64,000 bases of DNA from Candidatus Faecousia intestinigallinarum (GTDB lineage Bacteria > Bacillota > Clostridia > Oscillospirales > Oscillospiraceae): assembly GCA_018715805.1 (NCBI GenBank), contig DVKX01000019.1:1-64000 (forward strand), written 5' to 3'. The first letter of the stretch is position 1; the number at the start of each line of letters is the position of its first letter. Shown here piece after piece: positions 7,959 to 16,126 of the stretch. The position numbers and the translations under genes were made by a program. Under the pieces are notes generated by a model. That model was not told the origin of the DNA. It worked only from the letters and a program-made list of their open reading frames with translations, and did no database searches.

Positions 7959-8864
7959 ATGACCATCCGGCATCTAAAAATCTTTCTCGCCGTTGCGGAG
8001 ACAGGGAAAATGCGTCTGGCTGCGGAAAAACTCTACCTGTCCCAGCCTACGGTGAGCCTTGCCATCCGGGAACTGGAATCCCATTACCAGACCCAGCTTT
8101 TCCAGCGCCTTTCCAAGCACCTGTACATCACGGAGGCGGGGCGCTCCCTGCTGGCCATGGCGCGGGAGACGGTGGCCTCTTTTGACGCGCTGGAACTGGC
8201 CATGAAGCACCATTCCAAAAGTGAACACTTCTGTATTGGCGCTACGGTAACTGTTGGATCCTATTTGCTGCCGGATCTGCTGGAGAAGTTTACCCGGGAG
8301 TTGCCGCAGATGGATGTTTTTTCTTATGTGGGGAATACCCAGGCGGTGGAGGAGAAGCTGCTGCGGGCGGAGTTGGACGCGGGCATTGTGGAGGGCAGTA
8401 TTTCCAGTCCCGAATTGGTGGTACTGCCCATCATCGATGATTTTCTGGTGCTGGCTTGCGCCCACGACCATCCATTTGCGCAGAAGACTACTTTCAAGCC
8501 CGCAGATCTGGAAGGGCAGGATTTTGTCATCCGGGAGACTGGCAGCGGTACCCGCGCGCTTTTTGAGGAATATCTGCAGGAGAACAATGTGCATATCCAT
8601 CGCCGGATGGAGGTTCCGTTTCCAGAGGCCATGAAGCACGCGGTGCTCACCAACCACTGCATGGCGGTGATTTCCAACTGCCTTGTGGAGGACGAGGTCA
8701 GAAAGGGGACGATCCATGCGCTCCGCCACCCGGACGGCGCGTGGGATCGCACGTTTAAGCTGGTCTACCATAAAGATAAATTCGTTTCCGGCGCGATCCT
8801 GACGGTGAAACGTCTGATGGAGGCTTATGCCGAGGGCAGCCGTACATACGCCGCAGAAAAATAA
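7959..8864 (+). CDS. LysR-family transcriptional regulator
   Basis: A 301-residue LysR-type regulator. The N-terminal winged helix-turn-helix is typical (MTIRHLKIFLAVAETGKMR, LYLSQPTVSLAIRELE), followed by a two-lobed PBP-like effector domain with TGSGTRALFEEYL. The start at 7959 is set by GGAAGGGAG nine nt upstream. It has its own promoter and a terminator on each side. Because enterobacterial YeiH-type exporters are governed by LysR proteins, this regulator could control the sulfur operon, but it is 3 kb away and separated by the metal importer, so the target is open. Confidence 0.9.
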   Translation: MTIRHLKIFLAVAETGKMRLAAEKLYLSQPTVSLAIRELESHYQTQLFQRLSKHLYITEAGRSLLAMARETVASFDALELAMKHHSKSEHFCIGATVTVGSYLLPDLLEKFTRELPQMDVFSYVGNTQAVEEKLLRAELDAGIVEGSISSPELVVLPIIDDFLVLACAHDHPFAQKTTFKPADLEGQDFVIRETGSGTRALFEEYLQENNVHIHRRMEVPFPEAMKHAVLTNHCMAVISNCLVEDEVRKGTIHALRHPDGAWDRTFKLVYHKDKFVSGAILTVKRLMEAYAEGSRTYAAEK

Positions 8865-8897
8865 CGGGCGAGCCGCGCGGCGCACAGATAAGAAAAG

Positions 8898-8940
8898 CCA
8901 ACCCTCCAGGTTTTGTGGGAAGCCTGGAGAGTCGGTTTAT
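8898..8940. terminator. bidirectional terminator between LysR and MATE genes
   Basis: A 13-nt arm CCAACCCTCCAGG (8898-8910) pairs with CCTGGAGAGTCGG (8923-8935), with minor mismatch. Minus-strand RNA continues CTTTTCTT; plus-strand RNA continues TTTAT. It lies between two convergent genes. Confidence 0.75.
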
Positions 8941-9011
8941 AAAGCGAAATTTCAATGCCAATCCATTTGGATATAACGATATGGGACGGCGCTTTCACGA
9001 AATTTCCGTTC

Positions 9012-10409
9012 TTACATGCCTATACCCATCAGCCGTCCCTGGCCGCGCAGGTATTTCCGATATACTGCGAAAAACGCGAGGCTGGAGGTACAGAACCCAA
9101 TGGAGTCCGCCAGAGGCTCCGCATAAAACGCGGATTTTGCAGCAAAGAGCAGCGGCAGGAAGCAGGTGGCCAGAAAGTAGTTTGTTTTTCGGAAAAGGGA
9201 TAGAAGCAGAGACAGCTTGGCCATGCTCAGCGCCGTCAGTGCGTCCACAAAGACGTATTGAAAGCTCAGGGGAACGATGGCCAGGGTGAATACCCGGATG
9301 CCCCAGACGGAAAGCTCCATATGTTCCGGATCATCTGTGAAGATCCGCACAAAGGCCTGGGGCGCGAACCGGGATACCACAAACATGATGGTAGTAAAGA
9401 GCACGCACAGCGCCAGCACATAGAATATGGTTTTGCGGATACGATCCGGCTTGTTCGCCCCCAGATTGTAGCTGATCAGCGGCTGGGAGCCGCCGGTGAT
9501 GCCCAGCATCGGCGCGGTAATCAGCAGCATATAGCTTTGCACAATGGTGGCGCAGGTGATCAGAGTATCCCCATATTCCGCCCCGCCGTGGTATTGCAGC
9601 ACCGCGTTCAGAGCGATGATCACCACGCTGTCCGTGGCCAGGATCAAAAACGGAGAGAAGCCCGTCCGCAGAATATGCAGGGAAAGCCGCTTCTTGGGAA
9701 GTGCAAATGTCAGCGGAATGGGCATGGATTTGCGGTACAGCGTACAGAGCACAAAGGCGCAGGAGGCCATCTGCGCCAGTACCGTGGCCAGAGCGGCTCC
9801 GGCGATATTCATTCGAAAAAGAAAAATGAACACCGGATCCAGCACCACGTTGGCCAGCGCGCCGATGAGGGTGGTGGCCATACCCAGCAGGGGGAAGCCC
9901 TGGGCGGTGATGAAGTAGTTCATACCCATGCCCAGCAAGGCGAAAAAGGTGCCCAGGGTATAGATGGTCAGATAAGTATTGGCGTAGGGAAAGGTGACAT
10001 CGCTGGCGCCGAACCACCGGAGCAGCGTATCCTTGGCCAGCAGAAACGCCGCCGTCAGCACGGCGGAAAAAAAGACCAGCATGGCGTAGCTGCTGGATAG
10101 GATATCCTTGGCGTATTTCTGATCTCCCGCCCCAAGCTGCATAGAAAAGAGCACCGAGCCGCCGATGCCGATGAGCGTGGCGAAGGAGGAGAGAAGGGTG
10201 AGAATGGGGGAGCAGACTCCCGCGCCTGCCAGGGAGATGCCGCCGATCTCCGGGATGTTTCCGATATAAATGCGATCGACTATGCTGTAAAGAACGTTTA
10301 CAAACTGCGCGAACATAAAGGGGATGGAGATTTTCAGCACCAGAACAGGGATGGGGTCTGTGCCGAAATTGTCCACCCGGCGCACGCGCTTTGTGTGTTC
10401 GGATATCAT
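9012..10409 (-). CDS. MATE-family multidrug efflux transporter
   Basis: A 465-residue inner-membrane antiporter of the MATE family, with about twelve transmembrane helices in two homologous halves. Family features include LKISIPFMFAQFVNVLYSIV, VDRIYIGNI and GITGGSQPLISYNLGA. MATE proteins export cationic drugs or metabolites using Na+ or H+ gradients; the substrate cannot be inferred. The start at 10409 (MISEHTKRV) is preferred over a much earlier in-frame start because GAGGA and a promoter lie just upstream of it. It has no operon partner. Confidence 0.9.
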   Translation of the reverse strand: MISEHTKRVRRVDNFGTDPIPVLVLKISIPFMFAQFVNVLYSIVDRIYIGNIPEIGGISLAGAGVCSPILTLLSSFATLIGIGGSVLFSMQLGAGDQKYAKDILSSSYAMLVFFSAVLTAAFLLAKDTLLRWFGASDVTFPYANTYLTIYTLGTFFALLGMGMNYFITAQGFPLLGMATTLIGALANVVLDPVFIFLFRMNIAGAALATVLAQMASCAFVLCTLYRKSMPIPLTFALPKKRLSLHILRTGFSPFLILATDSVVIIALNAVLQYHGGAEYGDTLITCATIVQSYMLLITAPMLGITGGSQPLISYNLGANKPDRIRKTIFYVLALCVLFTTIMFVVSRFAPQAFVRIFTDDPEHMELSVWGIRVFTLAIVPLSFQYVFVDALTALSMAKLSLLLSLFRKTNYFLATCFLPLLFAAKSAFYAEPLADSIGFCTSSLAFFAVYRKYLRGQGRLMGIGM

Positions 10410-10448
10410 AAAAAGAAAATCCTCTTTTCCTATACCAGATTCCGCAAT

Positions 10449-10477
10449 ATTATATCCGAGCCGAAGAAAAAAAGCAA
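10449..10477 (-). promoter_or_regulatory. sigma-A promoter of the MATE gene
   Basis: On the minus strand TTGCTT (10472-10477), 17-nt spacer, TATAAT (10449-10454), about 40 nt before the start codon. Confidence 0.65.
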
Positions 10478-10521
10478 TGCGGAATAATCGGTTTTTGACA
10501 AGTTCTGCCGGAGGGGGAAAT

Positions 10522-10550
10522 AAAAATATCCCCCCATACGGAGGGATATT
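10522..10550 (-). terminator. intrinsic terminator after the c-di-AMP receptor gene
   Basis: Minus-strand AATATCCC pairs with GGGGATATT and is followed by TTTAT. It ends transcription of the gene at 10586-10954. Confidence 0.75.
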
Positions 10551-10585
10551 CTGAATTGAGAATAAGGCTGCCCTTATGGGTGCGG

Positions 10586-10954
10586 TCAATAGCGCTCGTG
10601 CCGCTCTACATCCAGTACAAACAGCACCACGCCGCCGCAGCGCACGGGAACCTGAACGGGGGGCATAGCGCCCAGCGCCTGATCTGTGATGCCGCCGTAA
10701 TTAAAAGCCGCCGCAGAACGGTACTGCATTTCCACACGGTCACCATAGCGCTTGAGGATGTCCAATACCTCCTCCAGATGGCTGTGGTTTACACCTACCA
10801 TGAGCGTCACGCTTTTTCTCCGCAGGAATCCGCCGCTTGAGTTCAGCACGGTGGCATAAAACCCCTTGGAGTTCAGATCTTCAATCGCGATTCGATAGTC
10901 CTCGCCCTGCAACACCGCAATGACCATTCTATCACAGTTTGTATGCTTTTCCAT
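10586..10954 (-). CDS. cyclic-di-AMP receptor (DarA/PstA-like)
   Basis: A 122-residue PII-like protein of the PF06153 family, the soluble c-di-AMP receptors known as DarA or PstA in Bacillus and Listeria. Diagnostic parts are the ligand-loop block GFYATVLNSSGGFLRRKSVT and LMVGVNHSHLEEVLDIL. It should form trimers in the cytoplasm. It is slightly longer than the usual ~109 residues because of its C-terminal tail (VRCGGVVLFVLDVERHERY). AAAGGAGG precedes the start. It is monocistronic with its own terminator. Confidence 0.85.
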   Translation of the reverse strand: MEKHTNCDRMVIAVLQGEDYRIAIEDLNSKGFYATVLNSSGGFLRRKSVTLMVGVNHSHLEEVLDILKRYGDRVEMQYRSAAAFNYGGITDQALGAMPPVQVPVRCGGVVLFVLDVERHERY

Positions 10955-11120
10955 GTTGCTTTCCTCCTTTTATGCAGACAAACCGGCACCCTCAATATTT
11001 TGAGAACAGCCGCCGCCCTGGTTTCTTTTGCGCTGCAAAAACCTAATATGCACAGCGAAACTTTCTATGCTCTCTTTATTTTTATAATATATCACGGACA
11101 ATATAAAGAAAATATTATTT

Positions 11121-11138
11121 TTTATACTATAGTATAAA
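11121..11138. promoter_or_regulatory. perfect 18-bp AT-rich palindrome, probable operator
   Basis: TTTATACTATAGTATAAA is a perfect inverted repeat inside a very AT-rich 60-bp stretch, in the gap between the lactonase terminator and the c-di-AMP receptor gene. It lies about 170 nt upstream of the receptor start. It looks like a protein-binding site, but the protein is unknown. The rest of 10955-11169 holds no gene I can support. Confidence 0.45.
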
Positions 11139-11169
11139 GAAAGTATAAGTATCAAGAACTGGGAAAAGG

Positions 11170-11196
11170 AAGCTCCCGCTAGAATAGCGGGAGCTT
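11170..11196 (-). terminator. terminator at the end of the sugar-oxidation operon
   Basis: A 12-bp perfect stem AAGCTCCCGCTA (11170-11181) pairs with TAGCGGGAGCTT (11185-11196) around a 3-nt loop. It lies just beyond the lactonase stop at 11250 and is followed on the minus strand by CCTTTTCCC. Confidence 0.85.
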
Positions 11197-11249
11197 TGGT
11201 GCGCCAGTTGTCCGTAAATTGTATACCAGTGAAAGGAAGAGAGTATGTT

Positions 11250-12329
11250 TTAGACAGGATTGAGGAGGAAACGGATACAGACTGGCGAGGGAAACGCGAC
11301 TTGGTCGCGGAGGAAGAGCTGTCCGTCGCGGCAGATCGCGAAAATAGAGATGGTATCGCTGTCCTGGTTGCCCACAAGCATATATTCGCCCCGGGGATCG
11401 ATGGCGAAATTCCGTGGGGTCTTTCCGCCGCAGGGCGTGCAATGCAGAAACTTCATACATCCATCGGGGGACAGCGAAAAGCAGCAGATGCTGTCGTGTC
11501 CTCGGTTGGAAGCGTACAGATATTTTCCGTTGGGAGTCAGATGCAGATCCGAGCAAATGTTGCCGTCTGCATACTCCGGCGGCAGAGTGGGCAGCGTCTC
11601 CTGCTCCGCCAATACGCTGCCTTGAAGAAAATAATGCGTAACGGAACAGCCTAGTTCGTTGACCAAGTAAAAATGCTGCCCATCGGTGGAAAATTCCCCG
11701 AAGCGTGGGCCGTTCCCAGGGGCGGTTTTGCAGCTGCCCGCCGGATCGGGAGTCACCTGGCCGCTTTGACAGCGGTAGGAAACCAGGGTATCCGTGCCCA
11801 GGTCGGGCACCAGTATCTGCTGACCCCCCGGCAGAAAGAGAACGCTGTGCGCGTGGGGGCAGCTCTGCCGCTGAGGATTCCGGCTCTTTCCGCTGTGCGG
11901 AAAAACCTGGCGCTTTTCCGGAAGAATCCCGCCCTCTGCGTCCAGAGGGAGAATGCTGAGAGAGCCGCCGGCAAAGTTGGCAATACCCAGAAATTCTCCG
12001 TTGGGCGCCATGGCTACATGGCAGGGGTCGGCGCCGCCAATGGCGGCGGTATGCAGAATCTGCATTCTGCCATCCGGCTGATAGGACAGCTCGGTGCAGC
12101 CGCCGCCGGGCTGCCCCAGATAGGTTTTCAGCTCATTGACGGCATAGATTCTGCGCCGGGATTCGTCTGCGCACAGATAGGAGGGATTCCGTGTCTCCAC
12201 GCTGTGGAGGCAGCGGAGCGCTCCTTCCGCAAAAGTACAGAAATAGATACCCTTGCCCTTGCCTGGAAAGACCTCCCCTGTGCCAAACAGGATGGGTTCA
12301 GTATAGGTGCCGATACAGACGTTCCACAT
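11250..12329 (-). CDS. lactonase family protein (6-phosphogluconolactonase-like beta-propeller)
   Basis: A 359-residue protein of the PF10282 lactonase family (YbhE/Pgl type), a predicted seven-bladed beta-propeller. Repeating blade motifs include NPSYLCADESRRRIYAVNE, DPCHVAMAPNGEFLGIANF, CPHAHSVLFLPGGQQILVPD and TPNGKYLYASNRGHDSI. It has no signal peptide, so it is cytoplasmic. It would open a sugar lactone made by one of the dehydrogenases upstream. It is the last gene of the operon, 2 nt after the preceding gene, with GGAG at the junction. The exact lactone is unknown. Confidence 0.85.
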   Translation of the reverse strand: MWNVCIGTYTEPILFGTGEVFPGKGKGIYFCTFAEGALRCLHSVETRNPSYLCADESRRRIYAVNELKTYLGQPGGGCTELSYQPDGRMQILHTAAIGGADPCHVAMAPNGEFLGIANFAGGSLSILPLDAEGGILPEKRQVFPHSGKSRNPQRQSCPHAHSVLFLPGGQQILVPDLGTDTLVSYRCQSGQVTPDPAGSCKTAPGNGPRFGEFSTDGQHFYLVNELGCSVTHYFLQGSVLAEQETLPTLPPEYADGNICSDLHLTPNGKYLYASNRGHDSICCFSLSPDGCMKFLHCTPCGGKTPRNFAIDPRGEYMLVGNQDSDTISIFAICRDGQLFLRDQVAFPSPVCIRFLLNPV

Positions 12330-12331
12330 GG

Positions 12332-13276
12332 TTATTCTCCGTCCAGCTGCGCCTTCAGCTTGACGGCGCCGATGATGAACTGATCCCGCTTGCGCATATC
12401 TTCGTCAATACTCCGGGCGCTCCAATCATAAAAGCCGCTGCCGCTGGAAACGCCCAGTTTGCCGTCTGCCACAAGCTGACGCAGATAGGTTCCAGCCTGT
12501 GCCTCCGCGCAAAGGTTGGGAAGCACACTGTCCTGCACGGACAGTCCCAGCTGCAGGCCGATGGCGTCCAGATGCTTCAGCGGTCCCCACTCCGGGAAGC
12601 GCATGGCCATACCGCAGCTGATAGCGGTATCCACATCCTCGGCAGATGCCAGACCAGAGGCGACAATATCCACCGCTTCCCGGATAATGGCCTGGAAAAT
12701 CCGATTGGCCAGCTGACCTGGCAGATCCCTGCGCACCAGAACCGGAGCCTTTTTCCAGCGTTTCAGTTCTTCTACCATGCGCTGCGCCATGGCCTCGCTG
12801 GTATGCTGCCCCATTACCACCTCTACCAGAGGCACCAAATGGGCGGGCAGCCAGAAATGGGTGGTCATGGTGCGCTCCGGGTGGGTACACAGGGCGCTGA
12901 TCTGTGTGATCTGCAGGCCGCTGGTATTGCTGCAAATGGGAATCTCCGGGGGGAGCAGCCCATCCAGCTGGGCAAATACGTTCTGCTTGGCCTCCAGATT
13001 TTCCACAATGGCTTCCACCACCATGGCGGCCTCCTGGACGGCGCTGGGGAGTTCTGCCGAGACTTCCAGCAAGGCTTCGGCCTGCTGCGCCTCTGCCTGG
13101 GTTGCCAAACCGTTTTCTTCCCGCAGACGAATGCAGTCCATGGCGCGTTCACGCCCCCGGCGGGCGCGGCTTTCCTCGGTATCCACCAGGATAACCCGGC
13201 GTCCGGCCAGGGCGGCCATAGCACCGATACCGCTGCCCATCATGCCGCTGCCTACAATTACCACCGCGTTTCTCAT
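12332..13276 (-). CDS. 3-hydroxyacyl-CoA dehydrogenase-like NAD-dependent oxidoreductase
   Basis: A 314-residue enzyme of the 3HCDH family (the group that also holds L-gulonate 3-dehydrogenase). It has an NAD fold VIVGSGMMGSGIGAMAALAG, an NTSGLQITQIS block, and the catalytic His-Glu dyad in THFWLPAHLVPLVEVV. The C-terminal 3HCDH domain spans about residues 185-300. In classical fatty-acid enzymes the segment reads HFFNP; the HFWLPAH form here, and the sugar-operon context, point to a 3-hydroxy sugar acid or similar polar substrate rather than acyl-CoA. It overlaps the upstream dehydrogenase gene by 4 nt. Confidence 0.8.
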   Translation of the reverse strand: MRNAVVIVGSGMMGSGIGAMAALAGRRVILVDTEESRARRGRERAMDCIRLREENGLATQAEAQQAEALLEVSAELPSAVQEAAMVVEAIVENLEAKQNVFAQLDGLLPPEIPICSNTSGLQITQISALCTHPERTMTTHFWLPAHLVPLVEVVMGQHTSEAMAQRMVEELKRWKKAPVLVRRDLPGQLANRIFQAIIREAVDIVASGLASAEDVDTAISCGMAMRFPEWGPLKHLDAIGLQLGLSVQDSVLPNLCAEAQAGTYLRQLVADGKLGVSSGSGFYDWSARSIDEDMRKRDQFIIGAVKLKAQLDGE

Positions 13277-14367
13277 TTGCAGTTCTCCTCCATTTCGTTG
13301 GGGTGTATCACGACTTTAATGGCGTTATCCCGCCGGTGTACAAAGGTATCCAGCGCTTCCGGAAAGCGCTCCAGGGGGAAGTGATGCGTGATGAAGTCCC
13401 GCACATCCACCTGCCGGGTGGCCATCAGCGCCAAAGCGGCTTTGGAGGCGTTGGGGTTGGCTTTGGAGCCGGTGATCAGGATTTCGTTGTAAGCTATGTA
13501 CTTGAAGGGAACAGACTCCCGTACCTCATCCTTGGCAACGCCGATGAGGCTGACCTTGCCGCCCCGACGCGCCATGTAGATGGCTTGCACCAGGGTGCCG
13601 GGAGCGCCGGAACATTCCAGCACTGTGTCCGCGCCCAACTCCTGGGTGATCCGGCGCACTGCCTGAACCGGATCCTCCTGCTGGATGTCTACCGTGATGT
13701 CCGCGCCAAATTGCGCGGCGGCTTTCAGCCGCGCCCCACGACCCACCACGATGAGTCTGGCCGCACCCTTGGCCTTGGCGATGCGCATGGCGCAAAGACC
13801 GATGGGACCCGGTCCAATAACCACCACAGTGCTGCCCGGCTGGATGCCCACCAGCTCTACCCCGTGGAGAGAGACACCCAGAGTGTCGTTCATAGAGCCT
13901 TCTGAGAAGGTGAGATTTTCCGGCATTTTGGTCACCGCCTGGGGCTTGTATACCTGATATTGGGCGTAAGCGCCCGGGGTGATGAAGCCATAGTGCCGAT
14001 GGCCGCTGGCGGCGTCGCCGTAGTTCAGACAGAGGTTGTAGCTGCCCTTCAGGCAGTTTTCGCAGTGGCCGCAGCCGCAGTGCGCTTCTCCGGCCACCCG
14101 GTCGCCCACCTGAAGGCCGGTAACGCGGCTGCCCACTTTTACCACTTCGCCGGCCCATTCATGCCCGGCAATGAAGGGGTAAGCAGGCGGCCACTGCCCG
14201 GCCAGTTTTCCGCTGAAGATTTCCGGGTCGCTGCCGCAGATGGCCACTGCCTGGATTTTGCAGAGGACTTCGTCCTCCGCAGGTTCCGGAAGGGCTACGG
14301 TCTGTACCGTGAAAGCGCCTGGAGCGGTCATCACGACCGCGCGCATTGTTTCGAGCTTTTCTTCCAT
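13273..14367 (-). CDS. zinc-dependent medium-chain alcohol/polyol dehydrogenase
   Basis: A 364-residue MDR-superfamily dehydrogenase resembling sorbitol, threonine or galactitol-phosphate dehydrogenases. Catalytic-zinc ligands lie in AICGSD and AGHEWAGEV. The structural-zinc cysteines are in CGCGHCENCLKGSYNLC. The NAD-binding fold is VVVIGPGPIGLCAMRIAKA. Expected role: oxidation of a secondary hydroxyl of a sugar or polyol to a ketone with NAD(P)+. It is the first of two zinc dehydrogenases in this operon. The start at 14367 has AAGGAG seven nt upstream. Confidence 0.87.
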   Translation of the reverse strand: MEEKLETMRAVVMTAPGAFTVQTVALPEPAEDEVLCKIQAVAICGSDPEIFSGKLAGQWPPAYPFIAGHEWAGEVVKVGSRVTGLQVGDRVAGEAHCGCGHCENCLKGSYNLCLNYGDAASGHRHYGFITPGAYAQYQVYKPQAVTKMPENLTFSEGSMNDTLGVSLHGVELVGIQPGSTVVVIGPGPIGLCAMRIAKAKGAARLIVVGRGARLKAAAQFGADITVDIQQEDPVQAVRRITQELGADTVLECSGAPGTLVQAIYMARRGGKVSLIGVAKDEVRESVPFKYIAYNEILITGSKANPNASKAALALMATRQVDVRDFITHHFPLERFPEALDTFVHRRDNAIKVVIHPNEMEENCK

Positions 14368-14372
14368 GTTCC

Positions 14373-15413
14373 TTACTCCTTTCCGGAATCCTGCTCCGCA
14401 TTGGGCAGTACCACAGTTCTTCCCAGGGTTTTGCCGGTACGAAGGTCGTCCAGCGCTTCCACGATCTGGGTTAGAGGATAGGTTTTATAGATATAGGGTC
14501 GGATGGCGCCGCTTTCCACCATTTGGATGACCTCCCGCAATTCCTCCCGGGTGGAACCGCGGATGCCGATAATCTCCTTTTCATTAATTACCAAATCCAT
14601 ATAATTGGCTGTCAGCGTGGGTTCGTTGTAGCCCACGACAATGACTTTTCCGCCCCGGCACAGCAGTCCCAGCGCTTGATTCACCGATTCTGCCGAACCA
14701 ATGTTGTCGAATACCACGTCGCACAGCGCTCCGCCGGTGATCCGGGAAATCTCTTCTTGCAGGGAAGCGCAGCGGGTATTCACTGTATAGTCCGCACCGA
14801 AAGAACGCGCCAGAGCCAGCTTTTCCTCCGTCCGGCTGGTGGCGATGACGGTAGCGCCCAGATGCTTTGCGATCTGGATTCCCTGCATACCCAGCCCCCC
14901 GATGCCGGTAATGCAGATGACGGAACCCGCGCCCACCTGCCCCTGGCGCATGGCGTGATACATACACGCCACGGCGTCCGGGACAACGGCGGCCATCTCC
15001 GGGGGTACGCTGGGGGAGATGGGGAACACGCACTCTGCCGGGATGCGGCAATACTGTGCCTGTCCGCCGTCCCGCTCAAAACCCAGCCGAATGCGGTTGA
15101 CGCAGAGATTTCCCCGACCACTGCGGCAGTGGCGGCAGGTGCCGCAGAGAATATCGATTCCCGCCACAAACCGGGTGCCGATGGGAAATTCTGTCACGCC
15201 CTCGCCCAGCGCCACGATCTCACCGCAGATCTCATGTCCGGGTGTGTAGGGGAGATGAACGGTGTCGATCATACCGTCTCCAATGTGCAGATCGGAGGCG
15301 CACAGGCCGCAGGCCAGCACCTTTGCCAGCACCTCCCCAGGCTGAGGCTGAGGAATGGGCACCTCCTCGATGGAAAGGGGTTGATGAAACGCCCGCAAAA
15401 CCGCTGCTTTCAT
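14373..15413 (-). CDS. zinc-dependent medium-chain alcohol dehydrogenase
   Basis: A 346-residue MDR dehydrogenase, distinct from its neighbour. Catalytic zinc ligands are in GLCASDLH and PGHEICGEI; structural-zinc cysteines are in CGTCRHCRSGRGNLC; the NAD fold is ITGIGGLGMQGIQIAKHLG. It resembles AdhP/arabinose- or propanol-preferring dehydrogenases. Two MDR enzymes next to an SDR, a 3HCDH-like enzyme and a lactonase suggest sequential oxidation of several carbons of one substrate. GGAG of its ribosome site overlaps the stop of the upstream cyclase gene. Confidence 0.87.
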   Translation of the reverse strand: MKAAVLRAFHQPLSIEEVPIPQPQPGEVLAKVLACGLCASDLHIGDGMIDTVHLPYTPGHEICGEIVALGEGVTEFPIGTRFVAGIDILCGTCRHCRSGRGNLCVNRIRLGFERDGGQAQYCRIPAECVFPISPSVPPEMAAVVPDAVACMYHAMRQGQVGAGSVICITGIGGLGMQGIQIAKHLGATVIATSRTEEKLALARSFGADYTVNTRCASLQEEISRITGGALCDVVFDNIGSAESVNQALGLLCRGGKVIVVGYNEPTLTANYMDLVINEKEIIGIRGSTREELREVIQMVESGAIRPYIYKTYPLTQIVEALDDLRTGKTLGRTVVLPNAEQDSGKE

Positions 15414-15420
15414 AGCTCGG

Positions 15421-16110
15421 TTACTCCTTCAGCAGCGCCACCACCCGGGTGGGGGAGCCTTCCGCGCCCACCAGGCGCAGGGGCAGGGCGATGATGTCAA
15501 ATTCCTTGCCCAGCACCGCACCCAGATTGGTCAGATGCTCGATGTTCAGGCAGCCGTTGCCTAAGAGAATTTTATGCACCATAAATTCCGCAGGCTTCAC
15601 ATGGTCGCATTTGGCGGCAATTTCCTGGAAGAAATCGTACCCGGCCATTTTTGCCCCGTGATCCACCAGCCACTGAGCGGCGTCTTCGCCCAGATAGGGG
15701 GAGTCGAACCAATATTCCCGGGTGCCGAACATCCGGTCAGACCAGCCGGTGTAAAGAAGAACGATCATGCCTTTTTCCACCTTGTCCGCGTAAGGCTCCA
15801 ACATCTGGGCGGTCACCGGCTCGTTGGGCTTCACGGCGCTGCAGTCGATGCAGATTGCCTTTCCCATAAAGTAGTCCAGCGGCAGATTTTCAATGGTTTC
15901 TCCATCGGGGATTAAATGCCGCGGCGCGTCCAGATGGGTGCCGCTGTGGATGCCCTCCTGGAAGAAACCCACCTGGATGCCGTCTACCTTGGCGTCCTTG
16001 TAGAGCCGGAATTCCACCGGGGGCAACATATTGACATTGGCAGGGGGGATGGACATATGGGAGGTGATGGGCAGGGTCAGATCGACAAGAGAGTGATACG
16101 TAATAGACAT
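15421..16110 (-). CDS. cyclase-family (kynurenine formamidase-like) metal hydrolase
   Basis: A 229-residue PF04199 protein. The metal-binding signature is GIHSGTHLDAPRHL (family HxGTHxDxPxH), with a second block MAGYDFFQEIAAKCDH. Family members hydrolyse amides, lactones or cyclic ketones using Mn or Zn, for example N-formylkynurenine. In this operon it could open a ring of an oxidised sugar or inosose-like intermediate. I chose the start at 16110 (MSITYHS) because AAAGGA is 9 nt upstream; the preceding ATG at 16119 abuts the SD. It lies 16 nt after the permease gene. Confidence 0.85.
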   Translation of the reverse strand: MSITYHSLVDLTLPITSHMSIPPANVNMLPPVEFRLYKDAKVDGIQVGFFQEGIHSGTHLDAPRHLIPDGETIENLPLDYFMGKAICIDCSAVKPNEPVTAQMLEPYADKVEKGMIVLLYTGWSDRMFGTREYWFDSPYLGEDAAQWLVDHGAKMAGYDFFQEIAAKCDHVKPAEFMVHKILLGNGCLNIEHLTNLGAVLGKEFDIIALPLRLVGAEGSPTRVVALLKE

Positions 16111-16126
16111 AACAGACATCCTTTCT

